Of a stretch of 64,000 nt of DNA, positions 16,571-27,591 are shown one piece after another; position 1 is the stretch's first letter; every line of letters begins with the position of its first letter. The stretch is taken from positions 930,001 through 994,000 of the forward strand of contig LT629697.1 in NCBI GenBank assembly GCA_900100325.1. Reading direction: 5' to 3'. The notes below the pieces were generated by a model. That model had not been told where the DNA came from. It made no database searches and saw only the letters and a program-made list of their open reading frames with translations. Made by a program: the position numbers and the translations under genes. This stretch comes from Frankineae bacterium MT45. Lineage in GTDB: Bacteria > Actinomycetota > Actinomycetes > Mycobacteriales > Jatrophihabitantaceae.

Positions 16571-18265
16571 GTGAACCCCGACACGATTCAGCGCCGTAGA
16601 TGGCTCATCCTCTCTGTGCTGGTGATCTGCCTGCTGGTGGTGATCCTCGACAACACCATCCTCAACGTTGCCCTGCGGACCATCCAGGGCGACCTCGATG
16701 CGTCCCAGAGTCAGATGCAGTGGGCGGTGGACAGCTACGCGCTGGTCTTCGCCGGACTCCTCATCACAATGGGCGTGGCTGGTGACCGCTTCGGCCGCAA
16801 GAAGGTGCTCTTCCTCGGCATGACGGCCTTCGGCCTCACGTCGGCGCTCTGCTCCTTCGCCAACTCGCCGACCACCCTCATCCTCTTCCGGGCGCTGATG
16901 GGCGTCGGGGCGGCCGCGGTCCAGCCGCAGACGCTTTCGATCATCCAGAACGTCTTCGAACCGCGTGAGCGGCCGAAGGCGATCGGCATCTGGGCCGGCG
17001 CCTCGGGCATGGCGATCGCCCTCGGCCCGATCGCCGGCGGCGCCCTGTTGAAGTACTTCTGGTGGGGTTCGGTCTTCCTGGTGAACGTGCCGATCGTGCT
17101 CATCGGTGTCATCGCGATCTTCTTCCTGATCCCTGAATCGCGCGATCCCCACCCGCAGCGGGTCGACCCGTTCGGCGTGCTGCTGTCGATCGTCGCGCTG
17201 GTGGTTCTCGTCTACGGCGTCATCGAGGGCGGGAACAGCAACGACTGGCTGAGCTGGAAGTCCACCGGCGCGATCCTGCTCGGACTCGTGCTCCTGGGCC
17301 TCTTCGTCTACCTGGAGAAGCGCAGCACGCATCCGACGATCGACGTAACCCTCTTTACGAATAAGCACTTCGCTGCCGGTAGCTTCGCCTTGGCGATGAC
17401 GTTCTTCGCGTTGATGGGCTCGACGTTCTACCTGGCCTACTTCCTGCAGGCGGTGCGCGGGTACACACCATTGGCGGCGGGCTGCGCCCTGATCGCCGTG
17501 GCCGCCGCGGTGATGATCGCCTCGGTCCTGGCGCCGCGCCTATCGTCCCGCTTCGGTCCGAGGCTGGTCACCGGGTTCGGGTTGACGCTCTTCGGATGTG
17601 CCATGATTTCCTACGCATTCTCCACCGAGACCATGCCGCAGTGGGCCATCGAGCTCGCCATGTTCGCGATGGGTGCCGGCATGGGACTGACGATGACACC
17701 GGCCACCAACGCGATCATGAGCGCCGTCCCCAGAGAGAAGGCCGGGGCGGGGTCAGCCGTGAACAACACCGTGCGCCAGGTCGCCGGCGCCCTCGGTGTG
17801 GCGGTCCTCGGGTCGCTGCTGGCCGTCTCCTTCCGAACCCATCTGGGCTCCTCGACGCCAGCGGACCTGGCCACCCAGCTCGATCAGCCGACCGCCATCG
17901 TCTCCACCCTTCCGGAGTCGGCCCAGGTGACACCCCTGGTTCGCAAGGACGCCAGCGAATCGATCGGTGGGGCGCTGGAGTTCGCCGGGAGCGCCGGAGA
18001 AGCGCTGAAGAACCGGGCCCAGCTGGCCGGCTCCGCCCCGGCCGACGTCGCCGAGTTGAAGCAGCACGACGAGTCGCTGATCGGCACCTTCGTGGCCGAG
18101 ACCAAGAGCGCCTTCGTCGACGCGATGCACTTCGCTTCGCTCTTCGCCGGGCTGGCCGGACTCGTCGGGGCCGTCGTCGCGTTCCTCTTCTTCCCCAGTC
18201 GCTCCGAGTTTGCCGAGCACCGTTCTGTCCCGAGCCGGGACGCCGAACCGGTGGTGGCCCATTGA
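16571..18265 (+). CDS. MFS drug efflux transporter, DHA2 (EmrB/QacA) type
   Basis: A 564-residue membrane protein with about 14 helices. The DHA2 motifs are present: LDNTILNVALRTIQGDL in helix 1, QWAVDSYALVFAGLLITMGVAGDRFGRKKVLFLG (motif A), and LGVAVLGSLLAVSFR after helix 13. A loop of about 90 residues (17850-18110) precedes the last helix, and the C-terminus is basic. It exports hydrophobic or cationic drugs by proton antiport; the substrate is unknown. GTG start. The overlapping TetR gene immediately downstream is the likely local repressor. Confidence 0.88.
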   Translation: MNPDTIQRRRWLILSVLVICLLVVILDNTILNVALRTIQGDLDASQSQMQWAVDSYALVFAGLLITMGVAGDRFGRKKVLFLGMTAFGLTSALCSFANSPTTLILFRALMGVGAAAVQPQTLSIIQNVFEPRERPKAIGIWAGASGMAIALGPIAGGALLKYFWWGSVFLVNVPIVLIGVIAIFFLIPESRDPHPQRVDPFGVLLSIVALVVLVYGVIEGGNSNDWLSWKSTGAILLGLVLLGLFVYLEKRSTHPTIDVTLFTNKHFAAGSFALAMTFFALMGSTFYLAYFLQAVRGYTPLAAGCALIAVAAAVMIASVLAPRLSSRFGPRLVTGFGLTLFGCAMISYAFSTETMPQWAIELAMFAMGAGMGLTMTPATNAIMSAVPREKAGAGSAVNNTVRQVAGALGVAVLGSLLAVSFRTHLGSSTPADLATQLDQPTAIVSTLPESAQVTPLVRKDASESIGGALEFAGSAGEALKNRAQLAGSAPADVAELKQHDESLIGTFVAETKSAFVDAMHFASLFAGLAGLVGAVVAFLFFPSRSEFAEHRSVPSRDAEPVVAH

Positions 18266-18855
18266 CGGTCGATTCTCTGCCCACCGTCTCGGTGGGGCGT
18301 CCTCGTCGAGACGCCACCGACTCGGCCATCCTCGACGCCACCACGGAACTGCTGGCTGAGATCGGCTGGACCGGCCTCACCGTCGAAGGGGTCGCGGCCC
18401 GGGCCGGGGTCGCCAAAACGACGATCTACCGTCGCTGGCCCGGCAAGGACGAGCTGGCGCTGGAGGCGATCAACCGCCTCAAGGGGCCGATCGTCCGCGC
18501 GCCGGGCGGCAGCGTCCGGGACGATCTCGTCTTCCTGATGGAGCGAATGCGCCGGCACTGGGTCAACAGCCAGCACGGCCGGATCATGCGACGGGTACTG
18601 GCCGACGGCAACGATCGGCCGGACGTCTACCGGACGATGCGCGAGCGGCTGATCCGTCCGCGCCAGGAAGTGACCCGCGCGGTGCTGGAGCGCGGGGTCG
18701 CCGAGGGGTCGATCGCAACCGGCGTCGACCTCGACTGGGTCGTCTCGGCCCTGGCCGCACCGGTGATCCTGGCCGTGCTCACCCATCAGCCGCGGGTCAC
18801 CCGGGCGATGATCGAGTTCAACGTCGACATGGTGCTGCGCGGTGTCGCCCCGTAA
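18262..18855 (+). CDS. TetR-family repressor of the MFS pump
   Basis: A 197-residue TetR protein from a TTG that overlaps the MFS stop (ATTGA). GTG 18291 is a possible alternative start. The HTH is read in AILDATTELLAEIGWTGLT and VEGVAARAGVAKTTIYRRWPGKDELALEA. The C-terminal half (VFLMERMRRHW, RERLIRPRQEVTRAVLERGVAEG) fits TetR_C_16-like domains. Overlap with the pump gene implies translational coupling and a feedback pump-repressor unit. Confidence 0.85.
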   Translation: MTVDSLPTVSVGRPRRDATDSAILDATTELLAEIGWTGLTVEGVAARAGVAKTTIYRRWPGKDELALEAINRLKGPIVRAPGGSVRDDLVFLMERMRRHWVNSQHGRIMRRVLADGNDRPDVYRTMRERLIRPRQEVTRAVLERGVAEGSIATGVDLDWVVSALAAPVILAVLTHQPRVTRAMIEFNVDMVLRGVAP

Positions 18856-18906
18856 CCGGGCTGTGCGACATCCGTCCGTAAACGGGCTGCTGGCAAGATT
18901 GGCTCT

Positions 18907-19650
18907 ATGAGCGCAACTCTTATCCTGCTCCGTCACGGCGAGAGCGACTGGAACCAGAAGAACCTCTTCACCGGCTGGGTCGACGTCGACCTCACCGCCA
19001 AGGGTGAGGCCGAGGCGCGGCGTGGCGGCGAACTCCTGCTGGAGCACAGCCTGCGCCCGGAGGTGGTGCACACGTCGCTGCTGCGGCGAGCCATCCGCAC
19101 CGCGCAGATCTCGCTGGACACCGCCGACCTGCACTGGCTGCCGGTGCGCCGCTCCTGGCGCCTCAACGAGCGTCACTACGGAGCCCTGCAGGGCAAGGAC
19201 AAGGCCGCCGTGCGCGACGAGTTCGGTGACGAGCAGTTCATGCTCTGGCGCCGCTCCTACGACGTGCCGCCGCCGCTGCTGGCCGCCGACGACGAGTTCA
19301 GCCAGGTCTTCGACCCGCGCTACCGCGATCTGCTGGAGACGGTCCCGCGCACCGAGTGCCTCAAGGACGTCGTCACCCGGATGCTGCCCTACTGGTACGA
19401 CGCGATCGTGCCGGATCTGCGCAACGGAACCGTCCTCATCGCGGCCCACGGCAACTCGCTGCGGGCGCTGATCAAGCACCTGGACGGGCTCAGCGACGAG
19501 GCGGTGGTGAGCCTGAACGTGCCCACCGGAATTCCGCTGCGCTACGAGCTGGACGAGACCACCTTCATGCCGACGGCCCCGGGTGAGTACCTGGACCCGG
19601 AGGCGGCGTCAGCGGCGATCGAAGCAGTGGCCAACCAGGGCAAGAAGTAG
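18907..19650 (+). CDS. gpmA: 2,3-bisphosphoglycerate-dependent phosphoglycerate mutase
   Basis: A 247-residue glycolytic enzyme interconverting 3- and 2-phosphoglycerate. The catalytic [10 protein letters not shown] motif has the phospho-accepting His10. [32 protein letters not shown] and [17 protein letters not shown] (second catalytic His) are all present. The length is normal. Location upstream of phoU/senX3/regX3 matches the mycobacterial order. Confidence 0.95.
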   Translation: MSATLILLRHGESDWNQKNLFTGWVDVDLTAKGEAEARRGGELLLEHSLRPEVVHTSLLRRAIRTAQISLDTADLHWLPVRRSWRLNERHYGALQGKDKAAVRDEFGDEQFMLWRRSYDVPPPLLAADDEFSQVFDPRYRDLLETVPRTECLKDVVTRMLPYWYDAIVPDLRNGTVLIAAHGNSLRALIKHLDGLSDEAVVSLNVPTGIPLRYELDETTFMPTAPGEYLDPEAASAAIEAVANQGKK

Positions 19651-19670
19651 CTCGGCTTACAACAGCCTGG

Positions 19671-20339
19671 CTAGACCGAGGTGCTGGAGTGAAGTGGCTC
19701 CGGCATCGTCCCGGTGACGATGAAGACGACGCGACGGGCCACGGCGACGGCGTGGTCGGCGTACCGCTCGTAGTAGCGACCGAGGAGCGTCATGTCGATC
19801 GCGGCCTCCACCCCGTGCGACCAGTTCGGCGAGAGCAGCAGGGTGAAGAGCTTGCGGTGCAGCGCGTCCATCGAGTCGTCCTCGATCTCGATCTCCTTGG
19901 CCAGCTCGATGTCACGGCCGTCGATCACGTCGGCCACCTTCTTGACGAGCGAGAGGGCGACCGACCCCATCTGGGAGATGACGTCGCGGAGCTCGATGGG
20001 TACGGCGATCTCGGGGTAACGCATCCGAGCCACCTTGGCCACGTGCAGGGCGAGGTCGCCCATCCGCTCCAGGTCGGCCACCAGGTGCAGGCCGGAGACG
20101 AGCACGCGTAGGTCGGTGGCGACCGGCTGCTGCTGGGCGACGAGACGGAAGGTGCGCTCCTCGGTCAGTGCGCGGAGCGCATCGATCTCGGGGTCGTCGG
20201 AGATGACGCGTTCGGCACCGGCCAGGTCGGCGTCCAGCAGAGCGTTGGTCGCGCGCTCCATGCTGGTTGCGACTAGGAGGGACATCTTCACCAGCGTCTT
20301 GCCGATGTCATCCAATTCGTCGTGGTAAATGTCGCGCAT
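19671..20339 (-). CDS. phoU: Phosphate signalling protein PhoU
   Basis: A 222-residue all-helical protein with the two PhoU three-helix repeats. The metal-binding type E/DxxxD motifs are in ERMGDLALHVAKVARM and YERYADHAVAVARRV. PhoU links the Pst transporter to the phosphate sensor kinase and represses the response in high phosphate. It is divergent from senX3 with a 158-bp gap. Confidence 0.92.
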   Translation of the reverse strand: MRDIYHDELDDIGKTLVKMSLLVATSMERATNALLDADLAGAERVISDDPEIDALRALTEERTFRLVAQQQPVATDLRVLVSGLHLVADLERMGDLALHVAKVARMRYPEIAVPIELRDVISQMGSVALSLVKKVADVIDGRDIELAKEIEIEDDSMDALHRKLFTLLLSPNWSHGVEAAIDMTLLGRYYERYADHAVAVARRVVFIVTGTMPEPLHSSTSV

Positions 20340-20497
20340 TGAAATGCCTCTCGTAATCCCCGGTTGAGTCCAGAATAGGGGTAAGGCATCCCGGACGCTC
20401 TGACATTCGGTGAACGAGCGTCGTCTGTTGGATGAACAGGACGTGACCAGGCCTGTTATGTGAGCTGGGCAGGTATCTAGACACGTACCATCGATGT

Positions 20498-21723
<1,226 letters not shown>

Positions 21724-21727
<4 letters not shown>

Positions 21728-22404
21728 CGCGGGTATTGGTCGTGGAGGACGAGGAATCGTTCTCCGACGCGCTCTCCTACATGCTGCGCCGCGAAGGGTA
21801 TGAAGTTGCGGTCGCCGAGAACGGCCCGGACGCACTAGCGCTCTTCGAGCGGGACGGCACCGACTTGGTGCTACTCGATCTGATGCTCCCCGGTCTCTCC
21901 GGCACCGAGGTGTGCCGGGCCATCCGGCAGCGCTCGAACGTGCCGATCATCATCGTCACCGCACGCGACGGCGAGGTCGACAAGGTGGTCGGCCTCGAAC
22001 TGGGGGCGGACGACTACGTCACCAAGCCCTTCTCGTCCCGCGAGTTGGTGGCTCGCATCCGGGCCGTGCTCCGCCGCGGTGGCGAACCCGACGAGCTGGT
22101 GAGCACCGCGCTCGAGGCGGGGCCGGTGCGCATCGACATCGAGCGGCACACGGTGACCGTCGACGGCAATCAGGTCTCGCTGCCGCTGAAGGAGTTCGAC
22201 CTGCTGGAACTGCTGATCCGCAACTCGGGTCGGGTCCTCACCCGCGGCCAGCTAATCGACCGCGTCTGGGGCGCCGACTACGTCGGTGACACCAAGACCC
22301 TCGACGTCCACGTCAAGCGCCTGCGCAGCAAGGTGGAGCCGGATCCGGCCAGCCCGAAGCACCTGGTCACGGTGCGTGGACTCGGTTACAAGTTCGAGGT
22401 GTAG
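21724..22404 (+). CDS. regX3: Response regulator RegX3
   Basis: A 226-residue OmpR/PhoB-type regulator. The receiver domain has acidic residues DE at 9-10, the phospho-accepting Asp52 (LLDLMLPG) and Lys in YVTKPFSSREL. The C-terminal winged helix is seen in FDLLELLIRNSGRVLTRGQLIDRVWG, TLDVHVKRLRSKVE and VRGLGYKFE. It activates phosphate-scavenging genes. GTG start overlapping senX3 (GTGA). Confidence 0.94.
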
Positions 22405-22407
22405 GGG

Positions 22408-23250
22408 CTACTCCCAGGGCGAGGGCTGGGCCTTCAGGCCCAGTTCCCGCGCCTTGCTGGTCGCCGGATGCTCGGCGACCAGTCCGATGGCCAGGCGCCG
22501 CTCGCAGATCGCGGCGAGTTCCCGGTAGGCCAGCGCACCGATGAGTGCGGTGAGCTCCGGGCCGTAGGAGATGTAGAGCGGCTCCGAACCGACGTGGGCG
22601 TCGGGCGACGAGGTGCAGTACCAGTGCAGATCGTGGCCGCCCTCGCCCCAGCCGCGTCGGTCGAACTCGCTCACCGTCGAGACCAGAACGCGCGTCTCGT
22701 CCGGGCGATCGACCCAGTCCTGGGCCCGGCGAACCGGCAGTTGCCAGCAGACCTCGGGCTTGGTGTCGAGCGGATGCAGACCCTCGCGCAGGGCCAGAGC
22801 GTGCAGCGAACACCCCTCACCCCCAGCAAAACCTGGACGATTCAGGAATATGCAGGCTCCGTCAACGGTACGGGTGCGGCGCCGGCCCTCGTCGTCCCCG
22901 ACGTTGTCCTTCTCGCTGATCGCGAGCTTGCCGCTCTTCTTGGTCCCCTCGGCGTAGTACTCCCAGGTGTCCGGCGTCAGCATGGCGGCGAACTGCTTTA
23001 CCCGCCGCTCGTCATCATCGTCGGAGAAGAACGCGCCGTGGCTGCAGCAGCCATCGTCCGCCCGTCCCTCGATGACGCCCTGGCACCCCCGGCCGAAGAT
23101 GCAGGTCCAGCGCGAGCAGAGCCAGGTCAGGTCGGCCTTGATCCAGTGCGCGGCGTCGGCCGGATCCTGGAACTCGATCCATTCCCGGGCAAAGTCGAGC
23201 GGAACCTCGGGAGTGACGGCCGGAGAGATCACGGGTAGCTGAGTGCGCAC
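22408..23250 (-). CDS. Conserved Cys-rich protein (Rv0495c-like)
   Basis: An approximately 280-residue protein with a cysteine-rich N-terminal half ([19 protein letters not shown]... [11 protein letters not shown]) that could bind a metal or iron-sulfur centre. It also has conserved W/H segments ([30 protein letters not shown]). I chose GTG 23250; longer in-frame starts would run into the divergent ppx gene. The position between regX3 and ppx/gppA equals the recalled Rv0495c. The biochemical role is not known to me. Confidence 0.7.
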   Translation of the reverse strand: MRTQLPVISPAVTPEVPLDFAREWIEFQDPADAAHWIKADLTWLCSRWTCIFGRGCQGVIEGRADDGCCSHGAFFSDDDDERRVKQFAAMLTPDTWEYYAEGTKKSGKLAISEKDNVGDDEGRRRTRTVDGACIFLNRPGFAGGEGCSLHALALREGLHPLDTKPEVCWQLPVRRAQDWVDRPDETRVLVSTVSEFDRRGWGEGGHDLHWYCTSSPDAHVGSEPLYISYGPELTALIGALAYRELAAICERRLAIGLVAEHPATSKARELGLKAQPSPWE

Positions 23251-23341
23251 ATCGACGAGAGTAGTCAATCCTGATCGGCAATCGGTGGCGCCACCCGCGC
23301 CAAAGCCGACCGGGATGAGCGGGAGCCGATAGGCTCGGAGC

Positions 23342-24265
23342 ATGCGACTAGGCGTGCTCGATGTCGGCTCCAACACCGTCCACCTGCTCGTCGTGGACGC
23401 GCACCGGGGCGCCGAGCCGACCCCGCAGCTGTCGCGCAAGAGCGTGCTACGACTGGCCGAACACATCGACAAGCGTGGTGATCTGGTCCGGGAGGGCGCC
23501 GACGCGCTCGTCGGGGCCAGCCTCGGCGCGCTACGTCAGGCCAAGGAACTCGAGTGTGACGAGGTGCTGGCCTTCGCCACCTCGGCCGTCCGCGATGCCC
23601 GCAATTCGGCCGAGGTGCTGGACCGGGTCCGCATCGAGGCGGGCATTGACATGGTCGTCCTCTCCGGTGAGGACGAGGCCCGGCTGACCTTCCTGGCGGT
23701 GCGACGCTGGGTCGGCTGGAGCGCCGGCAAGCTCATCTGCCTGGACATCGGCGGCGGCTCCTTCGAACTCGGGGCCGGCGTCGGCGAGATCCCGGATATC
23801 GCCCTCTCCGTCCCGCTCGGTGCCGGTCGGCTCACCCGGGAGTGGTTCCCCTCCGATCCGCCGAGCAAATCCAAGATCGCCGCCCTGCGCGAGTTCGTCG
23901 ACGCCGAGTTGGCTGGACCGACCGCCCAGCTGCTGGCCTCGGGGCCGGCCGATCACGTCGTCGCCTCCAGCAAGACGTTCCGCACGCTGGCCCGGTTGGC
24001 CGGTGCCGCGCCGTCATCGGCCGGTCCGCGCACGCGCCGGGTGATCACTCGTGACGGCCTGCGTCAGGTCACCTCCTTCATCTCCCGGATGAGTTCGACC
24101 GATCTGGCCGAACTCGACGGCGTGAGTGCGAGCCGTTCGCATCAGACACTGGCCGGCGCGGTGGTGGCGGCCGCAGCCATGGACGCACTTGGGGTCGAGC
24201 AGCTGACGCTCTCGCCGTGGGCGCTGCGCGAAGGTGTCATCCTGCAGCGCATTGATCAGCTGTGA
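23342..24265 (+). CDS. Ppx/GppA exopolyphosphatase-family phosphatase
   Basis: A 307-residue ASKHA-fold protein with phosphate loops [13 protein letters not shown] near the N-terminus and [14 protein letters not shown] in the middle. Catalytic-region residues lie in [13 protein letters not shown] and [13 protein letters not shown]. It is the short, single-module type like mycobacterial PPX1, lacking the C-terminal HD-like domain. It acts on polyphosphate or pppGpp. Closeness to the phosphate regulators suits a polyphosphate role. Confidence 0.9.
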   Translation: MRLGVLDVGSNTVHLLVVDAHRGAEPTPQLSRKSVLRLAEHIDKRGDLVREGADALVGASLGALRQAKELECDEVLAFATSAVRDARNSAEVLDRVRIEAGIDMVVLSGEDEARLTFLAVRRWVGWSAGKLICLDIGGGSFELGAGVGEIPDIALSVPLGAGRLTREWFPSDPPSKSKIAALREFVDAELAGPTAQLLASGPADHVVASSKTFRTLARLAGAAPSSAGPRTRRVITRDGLRQVTSFISRMSSTDLAELDGVSASRSHQTLAGAVVAAAAMDALGVEQLTLSPWALREGVILQRIDQL

Positions 24266-24313
24266 TGTTCTGCGCGTCGGCTGCGCTCGGCTGCCGCGAC
24301 TAACGGCGGTGGC

Positions 24314-25153
24314 GTGACTAATCTTGCAGGCATGACGAGGTCGCGGGCGCTGCGCGTCTCCCACTCCCGCGTGGGGCTCTCGACCGCCTCGGTCTACCCG
24401 GAGTCGACCGCCGCCGCCTTCGAATTGGCAGCAAAACTAGGGTATGACGGCGTCGAAGTGATGGTCTGGACGGATCCGGTGAGCCAGGATCCGGCCGCCC
24501 TGCTGAAGCTTTCGGAGCACTACGCGATGCCGATCCTGGCCGTCCACGCGCCGTGCCTGATCATCACGCAGCGGGTCTGGTCACCCGACCCGTGGGTGAA
24601 GCTGCAGAAGGCGAAGGCGGCGGCTGAGCTCCTCGGCGCCCAGACTGTCGTGGTGCATCCGCCGTTTCGCTGGCAGCGCGACTACTCGCGGCGCTTTCAC
24701 ACCGGCATCGAGCAGATGTCCAACGAGACGGACGTCCGCTTCGCCGTCGAGAACATGTTCCCGCTGCGCGTCCGGGGCCGCACCATGAGCGCGTACGAGC
24801 CGTCGTGGGACGTTGCCGCCGAGGTAGACCCCTACCGGGACTACACCCTCGACCTCTCCCACTCCGCCGTCTCGCAGTCTGACGCCATCACCATGCTCGA
24901 TGCGATGGGCGATCGCCTGGCCCACCTGCACATCGCCGACGGCACCGGCGTGAACAAGGACGAGCACCTGGTGCCCGGACGCGGCACCCAGCCCTGCGCG
25001 CAGATTCTCGAGCGGTTGGCCGCCGGCAGTTTCACCGGCCACGTGATCGTCGAGGTGAACACCCGCAAGGCGGTCGATCGGTTCGAGCGTGAGGCTGATC
25101 TGGCCGAGGCTCTGGCCTTCTGCCGGCTCCACCTGGTGAAGGCGCCGGCCTAG
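24314..25153 (+). CDS. Sugar phosphate isomerase/epimerase (AP endonuclease 2-like TIM barrel)
   Basis: A 279-residue TIM-barrel protein. Metal-binding acidic and His residues appear in order: [41 protein letters not shown] and VIVEVNTRK. This is the xylose isomerase-like/EndoIV fold, equal in position to recalled Rv0498. The substrate is unknown. GTG 24314 and ATG 24332 are both possible starts. Confidence 0.82.
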   Translation: MTNLAGMTRSRALRVSHSRVGLSTASVYPESTAAAFELAAKLGYDGVEVMVWTDPVSQDPAALLKLSEHYAMPILAVHAPCLIITQRVWSPDPWVKLQKAKAAAELLGAQTVVVHPPFRWQRDYSRRFHTGIEQMSNETDVRFAVENMFPLRVRGRTMSAYEPSWDVAAEVDPYRDYTLDLSHSAVSQSDAITMLDAMGDRLAHLHIADGTGVNKDEHLVPGRGTQPCAQILERLAAGSFTGHVIVEVNTRKAVDRFEREADLAEALAFCRLHLVKAPA

Positions 25154-25168
25154 CTCGCGGGCGAGCCT

Positions 25169-27394
25169 CTACACCTGCGGCGCGAAGAGGACCGGCCAGC
25201 TGAGTTGGCCGCCGGTGGCGTTGGCGATGAACTGGGTCGGCTGGAGGTCGGCCGGCAGGGCTCGCACCGTCGCGATGAGGTTCGACGTCTTCGTGGTCGA
25301 GATCGTCACCTGGCGAGCCGGCATGCCGGCCAGCGTCTCCGCCGGCACCGGATCGATGCTCACCAGTGTCACCGGGCTCTCGGCCGCCAGTTGCGCCAAG
25401 ACGGTCGCCGCCCGGATGTCGAGTACCCCGGCCGCGAGTTGCGACCCCACCGAGGTGGAGGCGACTATCCGCGGATTGGTCACCAGTTCCTGCCCCGCGC
25501 TGATGCGCTGGCTCCGGTCGGCCGAGCGGCGGGCGTCGATCGCCGCCGCACTCAGGTTGAGGACGCTCCGCACGTCGGTCGGGTCGGCGCCATCACCGAA
25601 GCGGGCCAGCGGCGCCGACCCGGAGAGTGCCGCAGCCAGCGTCGGGTCGTTCGCGCTGGCGGTGCGGCCGGCGTTGCTGACGATGAGGTAGCTGCCGATG
25701 CCGCGCTTGCTGTAGTCAGTCGTCGTCCGGACATTGCTGAAGCCCGCGTCGGTGAGGAGTTTCGCCACTGCCGGTTCGGCCGTGATCGCGCTCTCCTTGG
25801 CCAGGTTGGCCTCGACCCACTGGGCCGCGTCGCTCTGACCGGAGGTGGGGGCCTGATTCGTCGGGGAACTCGGCGAACCGCTGGCGGTTGCGCTGCTAGA
25901 GGCGACGGGACTGCCGGTGCCGCCGTTGGCGCGGAAGGCGATGACGACCAGGAAGACGGCGATGGCGAGGACGATAAGCCCGAGCCCGGCCAGGGCGAGT
26001 CGCTGCAGCCACGGGTTGGGTTCACGGGCCGCCCGCCGGCTCGCCCGGGTGACCCGCGGCTGTGGTGCTTCGACCGGTGCTGGCGTTTCTGGCGCTGGTT
26101 TTGCTGCGCGTGGTTCTGGCTTCGGCGTCTCTGATGCCACGACGGTGGGGGCCGGCGCTGGTGTCGTCGGCGGTGCCGGTGTCGGTGCCGGTGCTGGTGG
26201 TGTCGTCGGAGGTGCCGGCGGTGTTGGCTTCGTCGCCGGTGGGAGGTCGACGAACGGCGCGAAGTGGGCAACCTCGGCCAGCGACTTCGGTTTCGGGTAG
26301 TTCGGTGCCGGCATCGGCCTCGAGGGGGTTGGCGCGACGACCGGCTCGGCGACCGCCATGGGCGCGACCTCGACCGGCGGAACCTCGATCGGCGGGGCCA
26401 CCGGCACGACCTCGACCGGTGGGGCCACCGGAGTTGGCACAACCTCGACCGGTGGGATCTCCAACGGTGGAGCTTCGACGGGACTGACCGCCACCGGCAA
26501 CACTTCGGCCGGCGCGAGCTCCACCGACGGACCTTCCACCGTCGGAACGTCGACGGATGGCAGAGCCTCCACGGCCGCAGCCGCTGCTGCCGGCGCAGGC
26601 CTGCCGACCCGAGCCGTGGCCCGCCGACCGCTCGGGGCTCGATGGTTGGGGCGCCGCCGCCGTCCGCCGGTCCCACTCGCCTCGCGGGCAATCGGTGCCA
26701 ACGTCTCGGCGGCGTCAGCGCCCTGTGGCGTCAGCACCGGCTCGGCCACCGGCTTCGGGTGCGAACGGTGCAGCGCCGCCGGCAGTCGAACGCCGTCAAC
26801 CGCCGCCGCCAGTCTCGGTAGCCACACCAGGTCGATCGAGTCGCGGACCTTCGAGACCGGAGTGGGCAGCGCGTGGGCCGGGCGGCGCAGCGCGTGCATC
26901 GACTCGGCCGGCGCGTCCTGCTCCACCTCCGAGCGAGGCCGCGAGAAGCGCAGTGACGCCCGGATCGGGGTCTCCACCCGCACGCTCACCGGCGGCTGCG
27001 CCCGGCGGGGCGGACGGCGGGTGCGGGCCCGCAGAGGCAGCGGGCGCACACCGGGCCGGACGCCCCGTCGTCGGAAGCGTCCGGCGATCGAGCAGGCCTG
27101 CTCATTGGGGGGAAGCTGTCGGCGTCGCGCGGCCTCGGCCTGCAATCGCAGGCGGCGCCGGGGTGAGGGTGCTGAGCGACGGGCGTTGCTGGGCCGGTTC
27201 TGGGGAGTGATCGTCGAAGCGGCGCCACCGGCGAAGCGGCGCGGCATCGCCCGCGGCACTCGCGATGGTGAGCCGGCGAGCTGGAGCGCCGACGGGCGGG
27301 CGAGATGGCGCTGGTGGGTCGCGTCCTCGAACTCGAAGCGACGGACCGGCCTGCGGGTGCCGGCGGTGCGCCACGCGGCGAGCGAGCAACTCAA
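25169..27394 (-). CDS. Pro-rich single-pass membrane protein
   Basis: A 741-residue protein in three parts. The first approximately 270 residues are Arg/Ala/Pro-rich and basic, hence cytoplasmic. A repetitive Pro-rich region of about 190 residues follows (tandem PPVEVVPxxPPVEV-like units, then PTPAPPTTPAPAPT). One transmembrane helix (LALAGLGLIVLAIAVFLVVIAF) comes before an approximately 220-residue extracytoplasmic domain. That domain (TDAGFSNVRTTTDYSKRGIGSYLIVSN... AVLAQLA) has mixed alpha/beta character. I do not recognise it; it occupies the place of recalled Rv0497, also a membrane protein. The start is uncertain, with several internal ATG/GTG codons. Confidence 0.6.
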   Translation of the reverse strand: MSCSLAAWRTAGTRRPVRRFEFEDATHQRHLARPSALQLAGSPSRVPRAMPRRFAGGAASTITPQNRPSNARRSAPSPRRRLRLQAEAARRRQLPPNEQACSIAGRFRRRGVRPGVRPLPLRARTRRPPRRAQPPVSVRVETPIRASLRFSRPRSEVEQDAPAESMHALRRPAHALPTPVSKVRDSIDLVWLPRLAAAVDGVRLPAALHRSHPKPVAEPVLTPQGADAAETLAPIAREASGTGGRRRRPNHRAPSGRRATARVGRPAPAAAAAAVEALPSVDVPTVEGPSVELAPAEVLPVAVSPVEAPPLEIPPVEVVPTPVAPPVEVVPVAPPIEVPPVEVAPMAVAEPVVAPTPSRPMPAPNYPKPKSLAEVAHFAPFVDLPPATKPTPPAPPTTPPAPAPTPAPPTTPAPAPTVVASETPKPEPRAAKPAPETPAPVEAPQPRVTRASRRAAREPNPWLQRLALAGLGLIVLAIAVFLVVIAFRANGGTGSPVASSSATASGSPSSPTNQAPTSGQSDAAQWVEANLAKESAITAEPAVAKLLTDAGFSNVRTTTDYSKRGIGSYLIVSNAGRTASANDPTLAAALSGSAPLARFGDGADPTDVRSVLNLSAAAIDARRSADRSQRISAGQELVTNPRIVASTSVGSQLAAGVLDIRAATVLAQLAAESPVTLVSIDPVPAETLAGMPARQVTISTTKTSNLIATVRALPADLQPTQFIANATGGQLSWPVLFAPQV

Positions 27395-27591
27395 GTTGAG
27401 CCCTCCACGTGCGCTCGACCTAATCGTGCTCCTCCAGTTCGCCGCCCGCTCTGCCGTACTGCGGAATATATCGCAGCACCGAGCGCCGAAGCGGTTGCCG
27501 ATGACGCTCAGGCTAACGTCATTTCCGCCGCCGCGCGCTTCGTCGGCGACGAGTCGGAATTGGCACGCAATTCACGTCGAAGGGTCGAGCA

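Noticed and set aside
20409-20440. PHO box (RegX3 site) between phoU and senX3
   Set aside because: GGTGAAC and GATGAAC half-sites lie about 22 bp apart, but the intermediate repeat is absent and the match is too weak to annotate.
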